From Pseudoalteromonas byunsanensis (GTDB lineage: Bacteria > Pseudomonadota > Gammaproteobacteria > Enterobacterales > Alteromonadaceae), in the NCBI RefSeq assembly GCF_001854475.1, contig NZ_MNAN01000018.1:172864-236863 (forward strand): a stretch of 64,000 nt of DNA, written 5' to 3'. The notes below the pieces were generated by a model, which saw only the letters and a program-made list of their open reading frames with translations, was not told where the DNA came from and ran no database searches. Shown here one piece after another: positions 36,105 through 44,792 of the stretch (the stretch's first letter is position 1; every line of letters starts with the position of its first letter). The position numbers and the translations under genes were made by a program.

Positions 36105-37139
36105 ATGTACCTAGAAGAACTAAAACGTACAGGGGATTTTTTAACCCTGACTAGAAATAATGAATTTCATTTACCTGCTGAGCAATTTACTTTGTCCAAT
36201 GGCACTCAAGTAGACGTGATAGACACAGGAGTGATCCAATTCACCCCCGCTCAATATGGTCAAAAGGACATTGTATTGTCTAGTGCGATTCATGGTAATG
36301 AAACTGCGCCAATTGAGATTTGTGATGAGCTAATTCAGAGCATCATTAATGAGCAGCTAGAACTTAAACATCGTGTGTTGTTTATATTTGGCAATCCAAA
36401 GTCGATTAACATTGGTGAGCGTTTCGTCGAAGAAAACTTAAACAGATTGTTTAATGGCACTCATGCTCAAGACGGGGTTGATAATCAGGAGCGCAAGCGT
36501 GCCGCGAATCTAGAACGTTATGTAACGGACTTTTTCACGTCAGTGGAAGATGGGCGTTATCGTTGTCACTACGACTTACATACCGCCATTCGAGGCTCAA
36601 AAAATGAGAAATTTGCGGTCTATCCATTTCTACATGGAGAACCGTGGAAAAAGTCGCAATTACAATTTTTATTAGCCTGTGGTGTAAACACTGTGCTGAT
36701 GATGCGCTCAGCAGCGACCACATTTAGTTATTTTTCATCAAAACAGTTTGGCGCAGATGCGTTTACGGTGGAATTGGGTCAAGTAAAGCCATTTGGTGAA
36801 AATGATATGAGCCGTTTTGCAAAAACCAAGGCAACTTTAATCGCATTAATTAGCCAAGAAAAGCTGGATTTCGGAAAGTTTAATCCTGATGACTATGAGC
36901 TATTCCAAGTCCATAGAACAATCAATAGAACACAAGAAGACTTTACGTTTCCGTTTCCAGACAGTGCAGAAAACTTCACCGGCTTTGCTAAAGGGGAGTT
37001 GTTGGCAACCGACGGAGAAACTAGGTATCTTGCGGAAGTTGAGGGGGAAGCCATCATTTTTCCAAATGCAAATGTAGCACTAGGACAACGTGCTTTATTA
37101 ACGGTTATTCCTATGGAAGTAGATGAGAGGTTTGTATAA
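36105..37139 (+). CDS. astE: Succinylglutamate desuccinylase
   Basis: This zinc hydrolase of 344 residues cleaves N-succinylglutamate to succinate and glutamate, the last step of the arginine succinyltransferase pathway. Zinc ligands are His and Glu in [12 protein letters not shown] and His in [11 protein letters not shown]. The catalytic Glu lies in [17 protein letters not shown] 36105 follows AGGTGA. The frame stays open to ATG 36039, but that lies inside the pgm terminator and is rejected. The other ast genes are not in the window. Confidence 0.94.
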   Translation: MYLEELKRTGDFLTLTRNNEFHLPAEQFTLSNGTQVDVIDTGVIQFTPAQYGQKDIVLSSAIHGNETAPIEICDELIQSIINEQLELKHRVLFIFGNPKSINIGERFVEENLNRLFNGTHAQDGVDNQERKRAANLERYVTDFFTSVEDGRYRCHYDLHTAIRGSKNEKFAVYPFLHGEPWKKSQLQFLLACGVNTVLMMRSAATTFSYFSSKQFGADAFTVELGQVKPFGENDMSRFAKTKATLIALISQEKLDFGKFNPDDYELFQVHRTINRTQEDFTFPFPDSAENFTGFAKGELLATDGETRYLAEVEGEAIIFPNANVALGQRALLTVIPMEVDERFV

Positions 37140-37205
37140 ATATTTGTTTTTAAGTTAGTTATCCCTCCGTATCAAAATCTTTCCAAGCATAATTATGCAA
37201 ATTAT

Positions 37206-37240
37206 GGGTTATTCATCTAGGATTAGTTGAATAACCCTTT
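37206..37240 (+). terminator. Stem-loop after astE, touching the LiuR-like site
   Basis: GGGTTATTCA (37206-37215) pairs perfectly with TGAATAACCC (37228-37237) around a 12-base loop, followed by only three Ts. The last C is the first base of the 18-bp palindrome upstream of bkdA1. A weak terminator of astE is likely. Confidence 0.5.
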
Positions 37241-37254
37241 ACGTTAACGTAAAG
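37237..37254. promoter_or_regulatory. Putative LiuR operator of the bkd operon
   Basis: CTTTACGTTAACGTAAAG is a perfect 18-bp palindrome, 172 bases before bkdA1. Two variants lie upstream of liuR and of the valine operon. The repeated occurrence at three branched-chain catabolic promoters is the evidence; binding by LiuR is inferred. Confidence 0.7.
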
Positions 37255-37426
37255 TGACACTAGTTTTTATTTAATCAGTTTGCATTAGCTGAACGGATTA
37301 TTAATACAAAATAAAGCCAATCTATAATTAAAAAATTCATTGTGATTGGTGCCGTTCAGGTTCAGCCTGTGCTTGCACATGCCGCTTAACTTGCAAATGT
37401 GTTATGACAACAAGAGAAGGTAGGTT

Positions 37427-38644
37427 ATGACTAACCCCAATAACATATCGTTAAATATCAGCCATGAGTTGAAGTTTATTGATAGCCATGCCCTGGATAT
37501 TCCAACTTTATCCATATTAGGTGATGACGGTGAAGTACTTGCTGGTGCAACGGCACCTGATATAGACAAGGAAACTGCGCAACGCCTGTACTCTACGATG
37601 CGTTTTATTCGCCTGTTGGATGAGCGCATGCAAGCGGCACAGCGCCAGGGACGTGTTAGTTTTTACATGCAGTGTTTAGGTGAAGAAGCCGCTATCACGG
37701 CCAGTGCTGCGGCTTTAAAGCAAGATGATATGATCATGGCTCAGTACCGTGAACAAGCGGCTATCGCATATCGTGGCTTTACCCTTGAACAGTTCATGAA
37801 CCAGTTGTTCTCTAACGAAAAAGACTTAGGCAAGGGTCGTCAAATGCCCGTGCACTACGGCTCAAAAGAATTACATTACTTAACGATATCTTCACCACTG
37901 GGCACACAAATCCCACAAGCTACTGGCTATGCGTATGGTCAGAAGCTTAAGCATATTGATAAAGAGACTGGTAAGCTGGCATCAGAAATTGATAACGTTA
38001 CCATTTGTTACTTTGGTGAAGGTGCTGCATCAGAAGGAGACTTCCACGCAGGCTTAAACATGGCCGCGGTACATGAAGCACCTGTTATTTTCTTCGCTCG
38101 TAACAATGGCTACGCCATTTCAACCCCTGCTGATGAGCAGTTTAAAGGGGATGGTATTGCATCACGTGGTGTAGGTTATGGTATGAAAACCATTCGAGTT
38201 GATGGTGCTGATGCGTTAGCTGTATTTGCAGCGACTCAGGAAGCTCGTAAAATTGCTACACAACAAGGTGAGCCTGTATTAATCGAGTCAATCGCATACC
38301 GTTTAGGTGCACATTCAACGTCTGATGACCCATCTGGTTATCGTAGTAAAGAAGAAGAAGCTGCGTTTAAAGCAAGTTGTCCAATTGAGCGTTTTAAGAA
38401 GTGGTTGTTAAAACAAGGTTGGTTGGACGAAAAAGAAGACGAAGCGCAAAAAGAAAAGATCCGCGAAGATATTTTGGCTGCGGTTAAAGTTGCTGAAAAA
38501 GTACAAAAACCAGCGCTTGAAGAACTTGTCTCTGACGTTTACGACACGCCAATTCCTTCACTACAAAAACAGTATGAAGAATTAAAAGAGCATATTAAAC
38601 AGCACCCAGATGCCTATCCAGTGACTGCAGGGAGAATTAAATAA
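37427..38644 (+). CDS. bkdA1: Branched-chain 2-oxoacid dehydrogenase E1 alpha subunit
   Basis: This thiamine-diphosphate enzyme subunit of 405 residues decarboxylates the 2-oxoacids of leucine, valine and isoleucine. It has the ThDP-binding region with [19 protein letters not shown] and [10 protein letters not shown] (the GDG-type motif), and the [15 protein letters not shown] loop that carries the phosphorylation-site equivalents of mitochondrial BCKDH. Its last base overlaps the ATG of the beta subunit (TAATG). The products feed the acyl-CoA dehydrogenases at 0.6-1.8 and 5.3-6.5 kb. Confidence 0.95.
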   Translation: MTNPNNISLNISHELKFIDSHALDIPTLSILGDDGEVLAGATAPDIDKETAQRLYSTMRFIRLLDERMQAAQRQGRVSFYMQCLGEEAAITASAAALKQDDMIMAQYREQAAIAYRGFTLEQFMNQLFSNEKDLGKGRQMPVHYGSKELHYLTISSPLGTQIPQATGYAYGQKLKHIDKETGKLASEIDNVTICYFGEGAASEGDFHAGLNMAAVHEAPVIFFARNNGYAISTPADEQFKGDGIASRGVGYGMKTIRVDGADALAVFAATQEARKIATQQGEPVLIESIAYRLGAHSTSDDPSGYRSKEEEAAFKASCPIERFKKWLLKQGWLDEKEDEAQKEKIREDILAAVKVAEKVQKPALEELVSDVYDTPIPSLQKQYEELKEHIKQHPDAYPVTAGRIK

Positions 38645-39621
38645 TGGCTAAAATGAACATGCTACACGCCATTAACTCGGCGCTTGATATCACCATGAAT
38701 GAACACCCACAAGCGTGTATTTTTGGTGAAGATGTGGGGTATTTTGGTGGCGTTTTTCGCGCGACATCTGGCTTGCAGGAAAAATACGGCAAACATCGCG
38801 TATTTAATACACCGCTAACGGAGCAGGGGATTTTGGGCTTCGCTAATGGCTTAGCCGCGTTTGGTGCTCCAGCTTTAGCTGAAATTCAGTTTGCTGATTA
38901 TATTTTTCCAGCGTTTGACCAAATTGTGAACGAATCGGCGAAGTTCCGTTATCGCAGTGGTAATGAATTTAATGTCGGCAACTTAACGATTCGTACCCCT
39001 TACGGTGGTGGTATTGCCGGTGGTTTATATCATTCTCAATCACCTGAGGCTTACTTTGCTCATACTCCGGGATTAAAGTTGGTTGTACCGCGCAACCCAT
39101 ATCAAGCTAAAGGATTATTACGCGCATGTATTAAAGATGATAACCCCGTCATTTTCTTTGAACCAAAACGCTTATACCGTGCTTCAGTTGGCGAAGTACC
39201 AGAAGAAGATTACACCATAGAGATTGGTAAAGCGGAGGTGGTTAAAGAAGGTAGCGATGTGACTTTGCTTGCATGGGGCGCACAAATGGAGATCATCGAA
39301 CAAGCCGCTGCTAAAGCTGAAGAAGCGGGCATTAGCTGTGAGGTAATCGACCTGCGTAGTATTTTACCTTGGGATGTTGAAACTGTAGCGAAGTCAGTGG
39401 TTAAAACTGGTCGTCTTATTATCAGTCATGAAGCGCCAATTACTAATGGCTTCGGTGCTGAAATAGCAGCGACAATTCAACAAGAATGTTTTTTACACTT
39501 AGAATCGCCAATTGCTCGTGTGTGTGGTCTAGATACTCCTTATCCACTAGCATTAGAAAAAGAATACGTGCCAGATGCACTCAAAGTATTCGCTGCGATT
39601 AAAAAGTCTGTAGAGTTTTAA
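38644..39621 (+). CDS. bkdA2: Branched-chain 2-oxoacid dehydrogenase E1 beta subunit
   Basis: This transketolase-like beta subunit of 325 residues forms the alpha2beta2 E1 with the product of the gene upstream. It has [15 protein letters not shown] near residue 25, the ThDP-contacting [37 protein letters not shown], and the typical C-terminal transketolase domain ([30 protein letters not shown]). It is coupled to the alpha gene by a one-base overlap. Confidence 0.96.
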   Translation: MAKMNMLHAINSALDITMNEHPQACIFGEDVGYFGGVFRATSGLQEKYGKHRVFNTPLTEQGILGFANGLAAFGAPALAEIQFADYIFPAFDQIVNESAKFRYRSGNEFNVGNLTIRTPYGGGIAGGLYHSQSPEAYFAHTPGLKLVVPRNPYQAKGLLRACIKDDNPVIFFEPKRLYRASVGEVPEEDYTIEIGKAEVVKEGSDVTLLAWGAQMEIIEQAAAKAEEAGISCEVIDLRSILPWDVETVAKSVVKTGRLIISHEAPITNGFGAEIAATIQQECFLHLESPIARVCGLDTPYPLALEKEYVPDALKVFAAIKKSVEF

Positions 39622-39630
39622 GGATTAGTC

Positions 39631-41181
39631 ATGGCTAAAGAATTTATCTTACCAGATATTGGCGAAGGCATTGTTGAATGTGAAATTGTCGAGTGGTTAG
39701 TCGCAGTAGGTGATGAAGTAAAAGAAGATCAGCCTATTTGTGATGTAATGACCGATAAAGCATTGGTGCAGATCCCAGCGGTACATGATGGTGTGATCAC
39801 CACGCTTCACTATGAAAAAGGTGAAATTGCCAGAGTACATGAACCATTGTTTGCAATGGAAGTGGCGGGTGCAGTGCCTGCTAACGATAGCGATGTAAGT
39901 GATAACAACGCACAGCCGGCACCGACAGCTTCATCACAGCTTGAAGACTTTATTTTACCAGATATCGGCGAAGGTATTGTTGAGTGTGAAATTGTCGAAT
40001 GGTTAGTTGCAGAAGGTGATGAGATCAAAGAAGACCAAGCGGTTTGTGATGTGATGACAGACAAAGCATTGGTCCAAATCCCAGCTAAGCATGATGGTAT
40101 AGTTGAAAAGCTTTATTATCAAAAAGGTGAAATTGCTAAAGTACACAGCCCATTATTCCAAATGCGCTTAGCTGGCACGAATGACGCACCAGCAGAAGCA
40201 AAAGTTGAAGTGAAAGCTGCGGCACAAACAGTTAAAGCATCACAACAAAAAAGCGCACCGAAAACACAATTGCCAGCTAACGGAAAAGCCATAGCTTCAC
40301 CAGCTGTGCGTCGTATGGCTCGTGAACAAGACATTGATATTAATCAAGTGCCAGGTTCGGGTAAAAACGGTCGTGTGTATAAAGAAGATATCACTCGCTT
40401 TGTAGAAGAGGGTGCTCAATCTACAACCTCATCGTCACAACCTGCGACAACAGCGCGCCCAGTACAAGCGACGGGCGGGACACGTGTCGAGCCAATTCGT
40501 GGCATGAAAGCGGCAATGGCGAAGCAAATGGTGGCGTCTGTTTCAACCATTCCACACTTTACCTTTAGTGATGAGATTGATCTCACAGAGATCATCGCTT
40601 TGCGTAAAGAGCTCAAAGAGCAATATGCAAAAGAGGGCATTAAGCTGACAATGATGCCGTTCTTTATCAAGGCGCTGTCTTTAGCTATCAAAGAGTTCCC
40701 AATTGTGAACTCTCAAGTGAACGAAGAATGTACAGAGATCACATACTTTGATGATCACAACATAGGTATGGCTGTTGACTCAAAACTTGGTTTACTAGTG
40801 CCAAATATCAAAGGTTGTCAAACTAAGTCTATTGTTGAGGTCGCTCAAGAAGTAACGCGCTTAACAGATGCAGCAAGAGAGGGACGTGTATCGCCTGATG
40901 ACTTAAAAGGCGGCACAATCTCAATTTCTAACATTGGTGCAATTGGCGGTACTACCGCAACACCTATCATTAATAAGCCAGAAGTTGCCATTGTTGCACT
41001 TGGTAAACTTCAGCACTTACCGCGTTTTGATGACAAAGGTAATGTGGTATCACGCGCGATTATGCAAGTGAGTTGGTCAGGCGATCACCGAGTGATCGAC
41101 GGCGGCACCATAGCAAGGTTTAATAACCTATGGAAAGCCTACCTTGAGAAGCCTGCAAAAATGATGATGGCAATGAGCTAA
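39631..41181 (+). CDS. bkdB: Branched-chain 2-oxoacid dehydrogenase E2 with two lipoyl domains
   Basis: This dihydrolipoyl acyltransferase of 516 residues is the core of the BCKDH complex. It has two near-identical lipoyl domains, with lipoylated lysines predicted at Lys43 and Lys145 in the repeated VMTDKALVQIPA motif. Then come a flexible linker, an E1/E3-binding domain (AIASPAVRRMAREQDIDI) and the catalytic domain ending in the active-site SGDHRVIDGG. Two lipoyl domains is more than the single one usual in Pseudomonas BkdB; recent internal duplication seems likely. A terminator follows. No E3 gene adjoins, so E3 is supplied from elsewhere. Confidence 0.95.
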   Translation: MAKEFILPDIGEGIVECEIVEWLVAVGDEVKEDQPICDVMTDKALVQIPAVHDGVITTLHYEKGEIARVHEPLFAMEVAGAVPANDSDVSDNNAQPAPTASSQLEDFILPDIGEGIVECEIVEWLVAEGDEIKEDQAVCDVMTDKALVQIPAKHDGIVEKLYYQKGEIAKVHSPLFQMRLAGTNDAPAEAKVEVKAAAQTVKASQQKSAPKTQLPANGKAIASPAVRRMAREQDIDINQVPGSGKNGRVYKEDITRFVEEGAQSTTSSSQPATTARPVQATGGTRVEPIRGMKAAMAKQMVASVSTIPHFTFSDEIDLTEIIALRKELKEQYAKEGIKLTMMPFFIKALSLAIKEFPIVNSQVNEECTEITYFDDHNIGMAVDSKLGLLVPNIKGCQTKSIVEVAQEVTRLTDAAREGRVSPDDLKGGTISISNIGAIGGTTATPIINKPEVAIVALGKLQHLPRFDDKGNVVSRAIMQVSWSGDHRVIDGGTIARFNNLWKAYLEKPAKMMMAMS

Positions 41182-41200
41182 CATCTAAAAGAAGTGTAAA

Positions 41201-41227
41201 AACCCAATCAATCGATTGGGTTTTTTT
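41201..41227 (+). terminator. Rho-independent terminator of the bkd operon
   Basis: AACCCAATC (41201-41209) pairs with GATTGGGTT (41214-41222) around a four-base loop and continues into seven Ts. It lies 19 bases after the bkdB stop codon. Confidence 0.92.
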
Positions 41228-41660
41228 ATAAATGTATTGTTAAGATGAAAGCGAAATTTTGATCCTGACGAACTAGAATATACAGATTCCCTTCGCGGTT
41301 CTATTAACCTTTCCACTGCGACTTAAAATCCAACCTTATGAATAAGCAAGAAGAATATAGATTGATACTATGACATGGCGCGAATTGCGTATTTATTCTG
41401 TTAGCCAGAATAATAGCTATGTAATTCATAGTAACTTACCTGTAAGACAGTTCTTTACAACTATTGCGTTTGAGTCAACTACTCGTTTCTATTATGGCGA
41501 ATTTGTGTTACTTTTAGATACACATCGGGAGCTGTTGAGCATACAATTGTTGCTTGATGAGTTATCTAGAGAGTGTTGTCGGTAATGGTTTCGGCAATTT
41601 TCGACATATTTGTTTACGCGTTTTCTTATTTTAACTTAGCCTAGTTGTTGTTTTAATCAA
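41228..41660. other. Junction between bkd operon and flagellar-type cluster
   Basis: These 433 bases hold one 71-codon frame (41370-41585, MTWRELRIYSVSQNN start) with no ribosome-binding site and no family I recognise. It could be a small gene or chance. No tRNA, repeat or integrase remnant that would mark an island edge was seen. A promoter for the sigma-factor gene is expected in the AT-rich last 60 bases, but no FliA- or sigma-54-type box stands out. Confidence 0.4.
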
Positions 41661-42332
41661 ATGGACGAACAAGAAGTTATAATGTGGTCACAATGGAAGG
41701 CTGAGAAATGCCAGAGTGCTAGGCACTTCTTGTATGAAAAGTATCAGCAGTGGGCTGAGATTGAAGCATCATGTTGGCAAAAGCGTCTATGCAATGTTGA
41801 GGCTGATAGAGACGACTTTTGCCAGTACGCACAAGTTGGCTTGTTAGAAGCAATGGAAAGCTTTGAACTGGACAAAGGGGTAATGTTTAAAAGCTATGCC
41901 CAACATCGGATCCGAGGCTCAATCTTCAACAATGTATTTAGGTTTTCAGATAACAGTGCCTACAAAAATAAAATCTATTACCAATCATCAGAAGGCACAA
42001 TGTCTGTAGATGAGTTGATTGAGGCAAACGGGTTAGTTGGTGCAATCGAAGAGTTAGCACTTGAGTATCTTTTGGAAAACACGCACGAAGAACAGACAAG
42101 TTGCGTATCAGGTTATTATTATTCGTCTGACGAAATGCAGAGGCTTAAAGCACATTGCATATCAGCTTTATCACTTCTAGATGAACCAAAAGCAACGATT
42201 ATCTCTTTGTACTATCGCTTTGAGAAAAGTTTGACAGAAATAGCCGATATTTTGGGGTTATCTGTAGGGCGGGTGAGCCAGCTTAGAAAACTAGCACTTT
42301 TGGAATTGAGTGATATTTTGGAACAAAAATAA
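41661..42332 (+). CDS. FliA-like (sigma-28 type) RNA polymerase sigma factor
   Basis: This sigma factor of 223 residues has the size and pattern of flagellar FliA/LafS sigma factors. Region 2 includes DDFCQYAQVGLLEAMESFELDKGVMFKSYAQHRIRGSI near residues 53-90. A weak region 3 follows, then region 4 with an HTH (KSLTEIADILGLSVGRVSQLRKLAL) near the C-terminus. It is quite diverged from housekeeping FliA, and its N-terminal 50 residues are unusual. It opens the flagellar-type cluster and probably directs its transcription. The next gene converges on it nine bases away. Confidence 0.82.
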   Translation: MDEQEVIMWSQWKAEKCQSARHFLYEKYQQWAEIEASCWQKRLCNVEADRDDFCQYAQVGLLEAMESFELDKGVMFKSYAQHRIRGSIFNNVFRFSDNSAYKNKIYYQSSEGTMSVDELIEANGLVGAIEELALEYLLENTHEEQTSCVSGYYYSSDEMQRLKAHCISALSLLDEPKATIISLYYRFEKSLTEIADILGLSVGRVSQLRKLALLELSDILEQK

Positions 42333-42341
42333 GTTTGCAGT

Positions 42342-42650
42342 TTAGAGCTTTTGTTTAAGCAATTTTTCGAGCTCTTCTTGTAGTCGCTCTGAGTCTGTGA
42401 TCGAAGGTTCAAGTCGAGCACATATGGTGTCCACCATTTTTATGAACTCAGGCTCAGACGCAAGTTTATCTCCATATTTTTGTTTTAGAGTATTAAATAC
42501 CAATTGTCTGATCTTCCCTTTTACAGGTTTTTTATCATTGCTAGACAGCGCTGAGGCAGAGGTTTTTTGGGTCTCAAGATCACTTTTAACCTTAGTCGTT
42601 TTAGTAATACGACCAAAATTTGTTTTTTGTTGATTGATTGGTGGAAGCAT
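42342..42650 (-). CDS. Small protein next to the sigma factor, possible FlgM analogue
   Basis: This 102-residue, highly charged protein has a disordered N-terminal half (INQQKTNFGRITKTTKVKS) and a helical C-terminal half (KGKIRQLVFNTLKQKYGDKLASEPEFIKMVDTICARLEP, then ERLQEELEKLLKQKL). Size, the disordered-then-helical layout and position beside a FliA-like sigma fit an anti-sigma factor of the FlgM kind. I see no clear sequence match to FlgM, so this is an inference from context. It is convergent with the sigma gene. Confidence 0.55.
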   Translation of the reverse strand: MLPPINQQKTNFGRITKTTKVKSDLETQKTSASALSSNDKKPVKGKIRQLVFNTLKQKYGDKLASEPEFIKMVDTICARLEPSITDSERLQEELEKLLKQKL

Positions 42651-42747
42651 TTGATAACCTCAATGTACATGCATAGCTAGTATAAAGTTTAGTGACATAA
42701 TTTGCACGAATTTACATATTTAGATTTAGAATAGTGGAGAACTGACG

Positions 42748-43236
42748 GTGTTAGTGATAAAGGACTTTTACAAGCAAAGTATCATTACCGATGAGCAGAT
42801 AAAGGCGGCCATGGCAAAAGTACCTATGGCGCATTTAAAGGGGTTGGAGTATATAGTTTATGACCCTTCGCGCTTTTTCCAGCGCAGTTATGTCAATGTA
42901 AAGCCAATTAATTACAAGGTGATTGGTCAATATAATCAAATACCCAAAAAATTTATTTGTATTCATGAAATACTTCATAAACATGAGTTTTATCATGTGT
43001 TGTACCATGAAATTGGCCATCACGTATTCAATTATATTTTAACGAGTCAACAGCGCGTTAGCTGGGTCAACGATATCTATCCTTGTAGCACTCATTTTGT
43101 TTCGCAATACGCATCAAAAAACGCACAGGAAGATTTCTGCGAGAGTTACTCGACTTTTTATACTAGGCCTACGGATTTGGCAAAGGATAGCAAGAAATCC
43201 GCCTTTATAAGACGATGTATGACCCACTCAAAATAA
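42748..43236 (+). CDS. Zincin metallopeptidase-like protein (HEIGHH)
   Basis: This 162-residue protein begins at GTG 42748 after GTGGAGA. The central motif YHEIGHHVFNYIL gives His87, Glu88 and His91 as a zinc site, and EDFCESYSTFY supplies Glu128 or Glu132 as a likely third ligand. This is the spacing of gluzincins resembling the anthrax lethal factor-type (ATLF/M34) catalytic domain. It has no signal peptide and no membrane segment. It lies between the sigma factor and the TPR gene that leads into the flagellar-type operon. It may be cargo of that system or a processing protease. The family call is tentative. Confidence 0.6.
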   Translation: MLVIKDFYKQSIITDEQIKAAMAKVPMAHLKGLEYIVYDPSRFFQRSYVNVKPINYKVIGQYNQIPKKFICIHEILHKHEFYHVLYHEIGHHVFNYILTSQQRVSWVNDIYPCSTHFVSQYASKNAQEDFCESYSTFYTRPTDLAKDSKKSAFIRRCMTHSK

Positions 43237-43310
43237 TGTACAAATAGTTTACATTTTTTCACTAAAAATGTGCAGGGTTTTTGAGTGTACCTATTGCTAT
43301 CCCACTCAAA
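43225..43310. repeat. Three CACTCAAA repeats before the TPR gene
   Basis: CACTCAAAA (43225-43233) overlaps the end of the zincin gene. TTTTGAGTG (43279-43287) is its exact inverse, and CACTCAAA (43303-43310) is a further direct copy. GTAC follows shortly after both direct copies. The set lies in the leader of the TPR-fliQ operon and could be an operator or leader stem. Confidence 0.5.
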
Positions 43311-43362
43311 TCTGGTACATTTCGCAACCTTATTCAGCAACTTCAAAGAGCCTTTGTAAACA

Positions 43363-44511
43363 ATGAGTATATCTAGAACAGAAAAGTTAATAACATTTTG
43401 GCGTACTGATAATACTAATGAGGCACTTCTTGGCGACTTGCTCGCAAGTATCTCACAGCAAAGAGAATTTGAACGTTACACTCAGATCTACCCTGAAATT
43501 CCATTTTCACAAATCAATGCCAGTACAATCCACGCACAAGCGGTTGAACTTCTCCTAGGTAGCGGTCAGTTTGAGCTGGCAAAAAAGCACTTACATAACT
43601 ACCAAGCTTTGTTGGGTGAATGGTACGCATATTTTGATGCATTGATTAACTTTACAGAGTCTAACTACGCCCAGTGCATTGATATCTTCAAAAGGTTAGA
43701 AGCTGAATCGGCATTGCCTCCAATGAGCTATCCTCTGTTTGCAAGAGCTTATTATATTAGTGGTCAGATTGAGCAAGCCCAACAGGTGCTTGAAAAATAT
43801 CTGCCAGAGCAGGCTAATGCTGAGGCATTAGGACTATATGCGATGTGTTGCTTGGATTTAGACGACAAAGACAAGGCAGAACACTTTGCTAACCTTGCAT
43901 TACAACAATCTCAAACCCAGTTGGATGCATTACTAGCTTTAGCATCTTGCGAGTTGGCAAAGCACGAAATTGCAAACGCCGAGTACTTTGTTGAAAAATG
44001 CCTAGAAATCAACCCTATGATTGGACGAACTTGGTCTTTGGCTGGGCAGATTAACCTCTATAACGCACAATATACCGCAGCTGTTGAAACGCTTAGTAAA
44101 GCGGTCACCTTGATGCCAGATCACATCGGTACCTATCATTTGTTAGCTTGGGCATACCTCATACTTAACGATGTGGATAAAGCTGCTGAGCAGTTTGAGC
44201 AAGCGCTCGAATTAAACCCAAATTTTGCAGACTCCCACGCGGGCCTTGCTATTATCGCCATCAACAGAGGGCAATTTGATGTTGCTAAAACGTTGACCAA
44301 AAAGGCACTTCGTTTAGACGCTCATAGTTTTACAGCTCTTTATGCTCAGTCACTGCTAGCAGCTCAAGATGGTGATGAAGATGCAGCATCGAAAATGATT
44401 GAGCAAATTCTCAGCTCGCAAAGTAATGTCGATAAACAAACCTATAAACAACTTATTGAAAAAGCTGTTTTTACAATTAACGAGCGCTCAGGAAAAGGTA
44501 ATGAGCACTGA
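43363..44511 (+). CDS. TPR-repeat protein leading the flagellar-type operon
   Basis: This cytoplasmic protein of 382 residues is made almost entirely of tetratricopeptide repeats. Clear units are the AEALGLYAMCCLDLDDKDKAEHFANLALQQ stretch and those around LAGQINLYNAQYTAAVETLSKAVTLMP, LLAWAYLILNDVDKAAEQFEQALELNP and GLAIIAINRGQFDVAKTLTKKALRLD. It has no signal peptide. Its 3' end overlaps fliQ by 11 bases, so it is co-expressed with the export machinery. TPR proteins at such positions often act as chaperones or pilotins for secreted substrates; that role is inferred here. Confidence 0.82.
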   Translation: MSISRTEKLITFWRTDNTNEALLGDLLASISQQREFERYTQIYPEIPFSQINASTIHAQAVELLLGSGQFELAKKHLHNYQALLGEWYAYFDALINFTESNYAQCIDIFKRLEAESALPPMSYPLFARAYYISGQIEQAQQVLEKYLPEQANAEALGLYAMCCLDLDDKDKAEHFANLALQQSQTQLDALLALASCELAKHEIANAEYFVEKCLEINPMIGRTWSLAGQINLYNAQYTAAVETLSKAVTLMPDHIGTYHLLAWAYLILNDVDKAAEQFEQALELNPNFADSHAGLAIIAINRGQFDVAKTLTKKALRLDAHSFTALYAQSLLAAQDGDEDAASKMIEQILSSQSNVDKQTYKQLIEKAVFTINERSGKGNEH

Positions 44512-44764
44512 TATTGTTATTGGCTATCTGGGTGGAATGTTTCAAATTGCGTTACAGATCGCAATGCCGTTATTGATGGCTACTTTAGCTGTGGGCTTAT
44601 TGATCAGCGTTTTTCAGGTAGTGACTCAGATACAGGAAATGACACTGACGTTTGTGCCAAAAATTGTTATCTCAATAGCTGTATTAGCAATAGCGGGACC
44701 ATGGATGCTCAATGTGTTGGTTGAGTATGCGATTCAGACAATTTCGTCAATTAAAAACTTCTAA
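44501..44764 (+). CDS. fliQ: Flagellar export gate protein FliQ
   Basis: This inner-membrane export-gate subunit has 87 residues and two transmembrane helices. The start MSTDIVIGYLGGMFQIALQIAMPLL at ATG 44501 follows AGGAAAAGG. It is preferred over an upstream in-frame ATG at 44399 that lies inside the TPR gene. QVVTQIQEMTLTFVPKI is the conserved core. Together with FliP and FliR it forms the type III export channel. fliQ opens the packed part of the cluster, while fliP closes it. Confidence 0.93.
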   Translation: MSTDIVIGYLGGMFQIALQIAMPLLMATLAVGLLISVFQVVTQIQEMTLTFVPKIVISIAVLAIAGPWMLNVLVEYAIQTISSIKNF

Positions 44765-44792
44765 CACAATGAATTATGGAGTGTTTTAGACA

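Noticed and set aside
41370..41585. 71-codon frame between bkdB and the sigma gene as a definite gene
   Set aside because: No ribosome-binding site or family; kept only as a remark in the intergenic entry.
42342..42650. Assignment as FlgM
   Set aside because: No convincing FlgM sequence pattern could be seen; only size, position and layout agree, so it was kept as a possible analogue.
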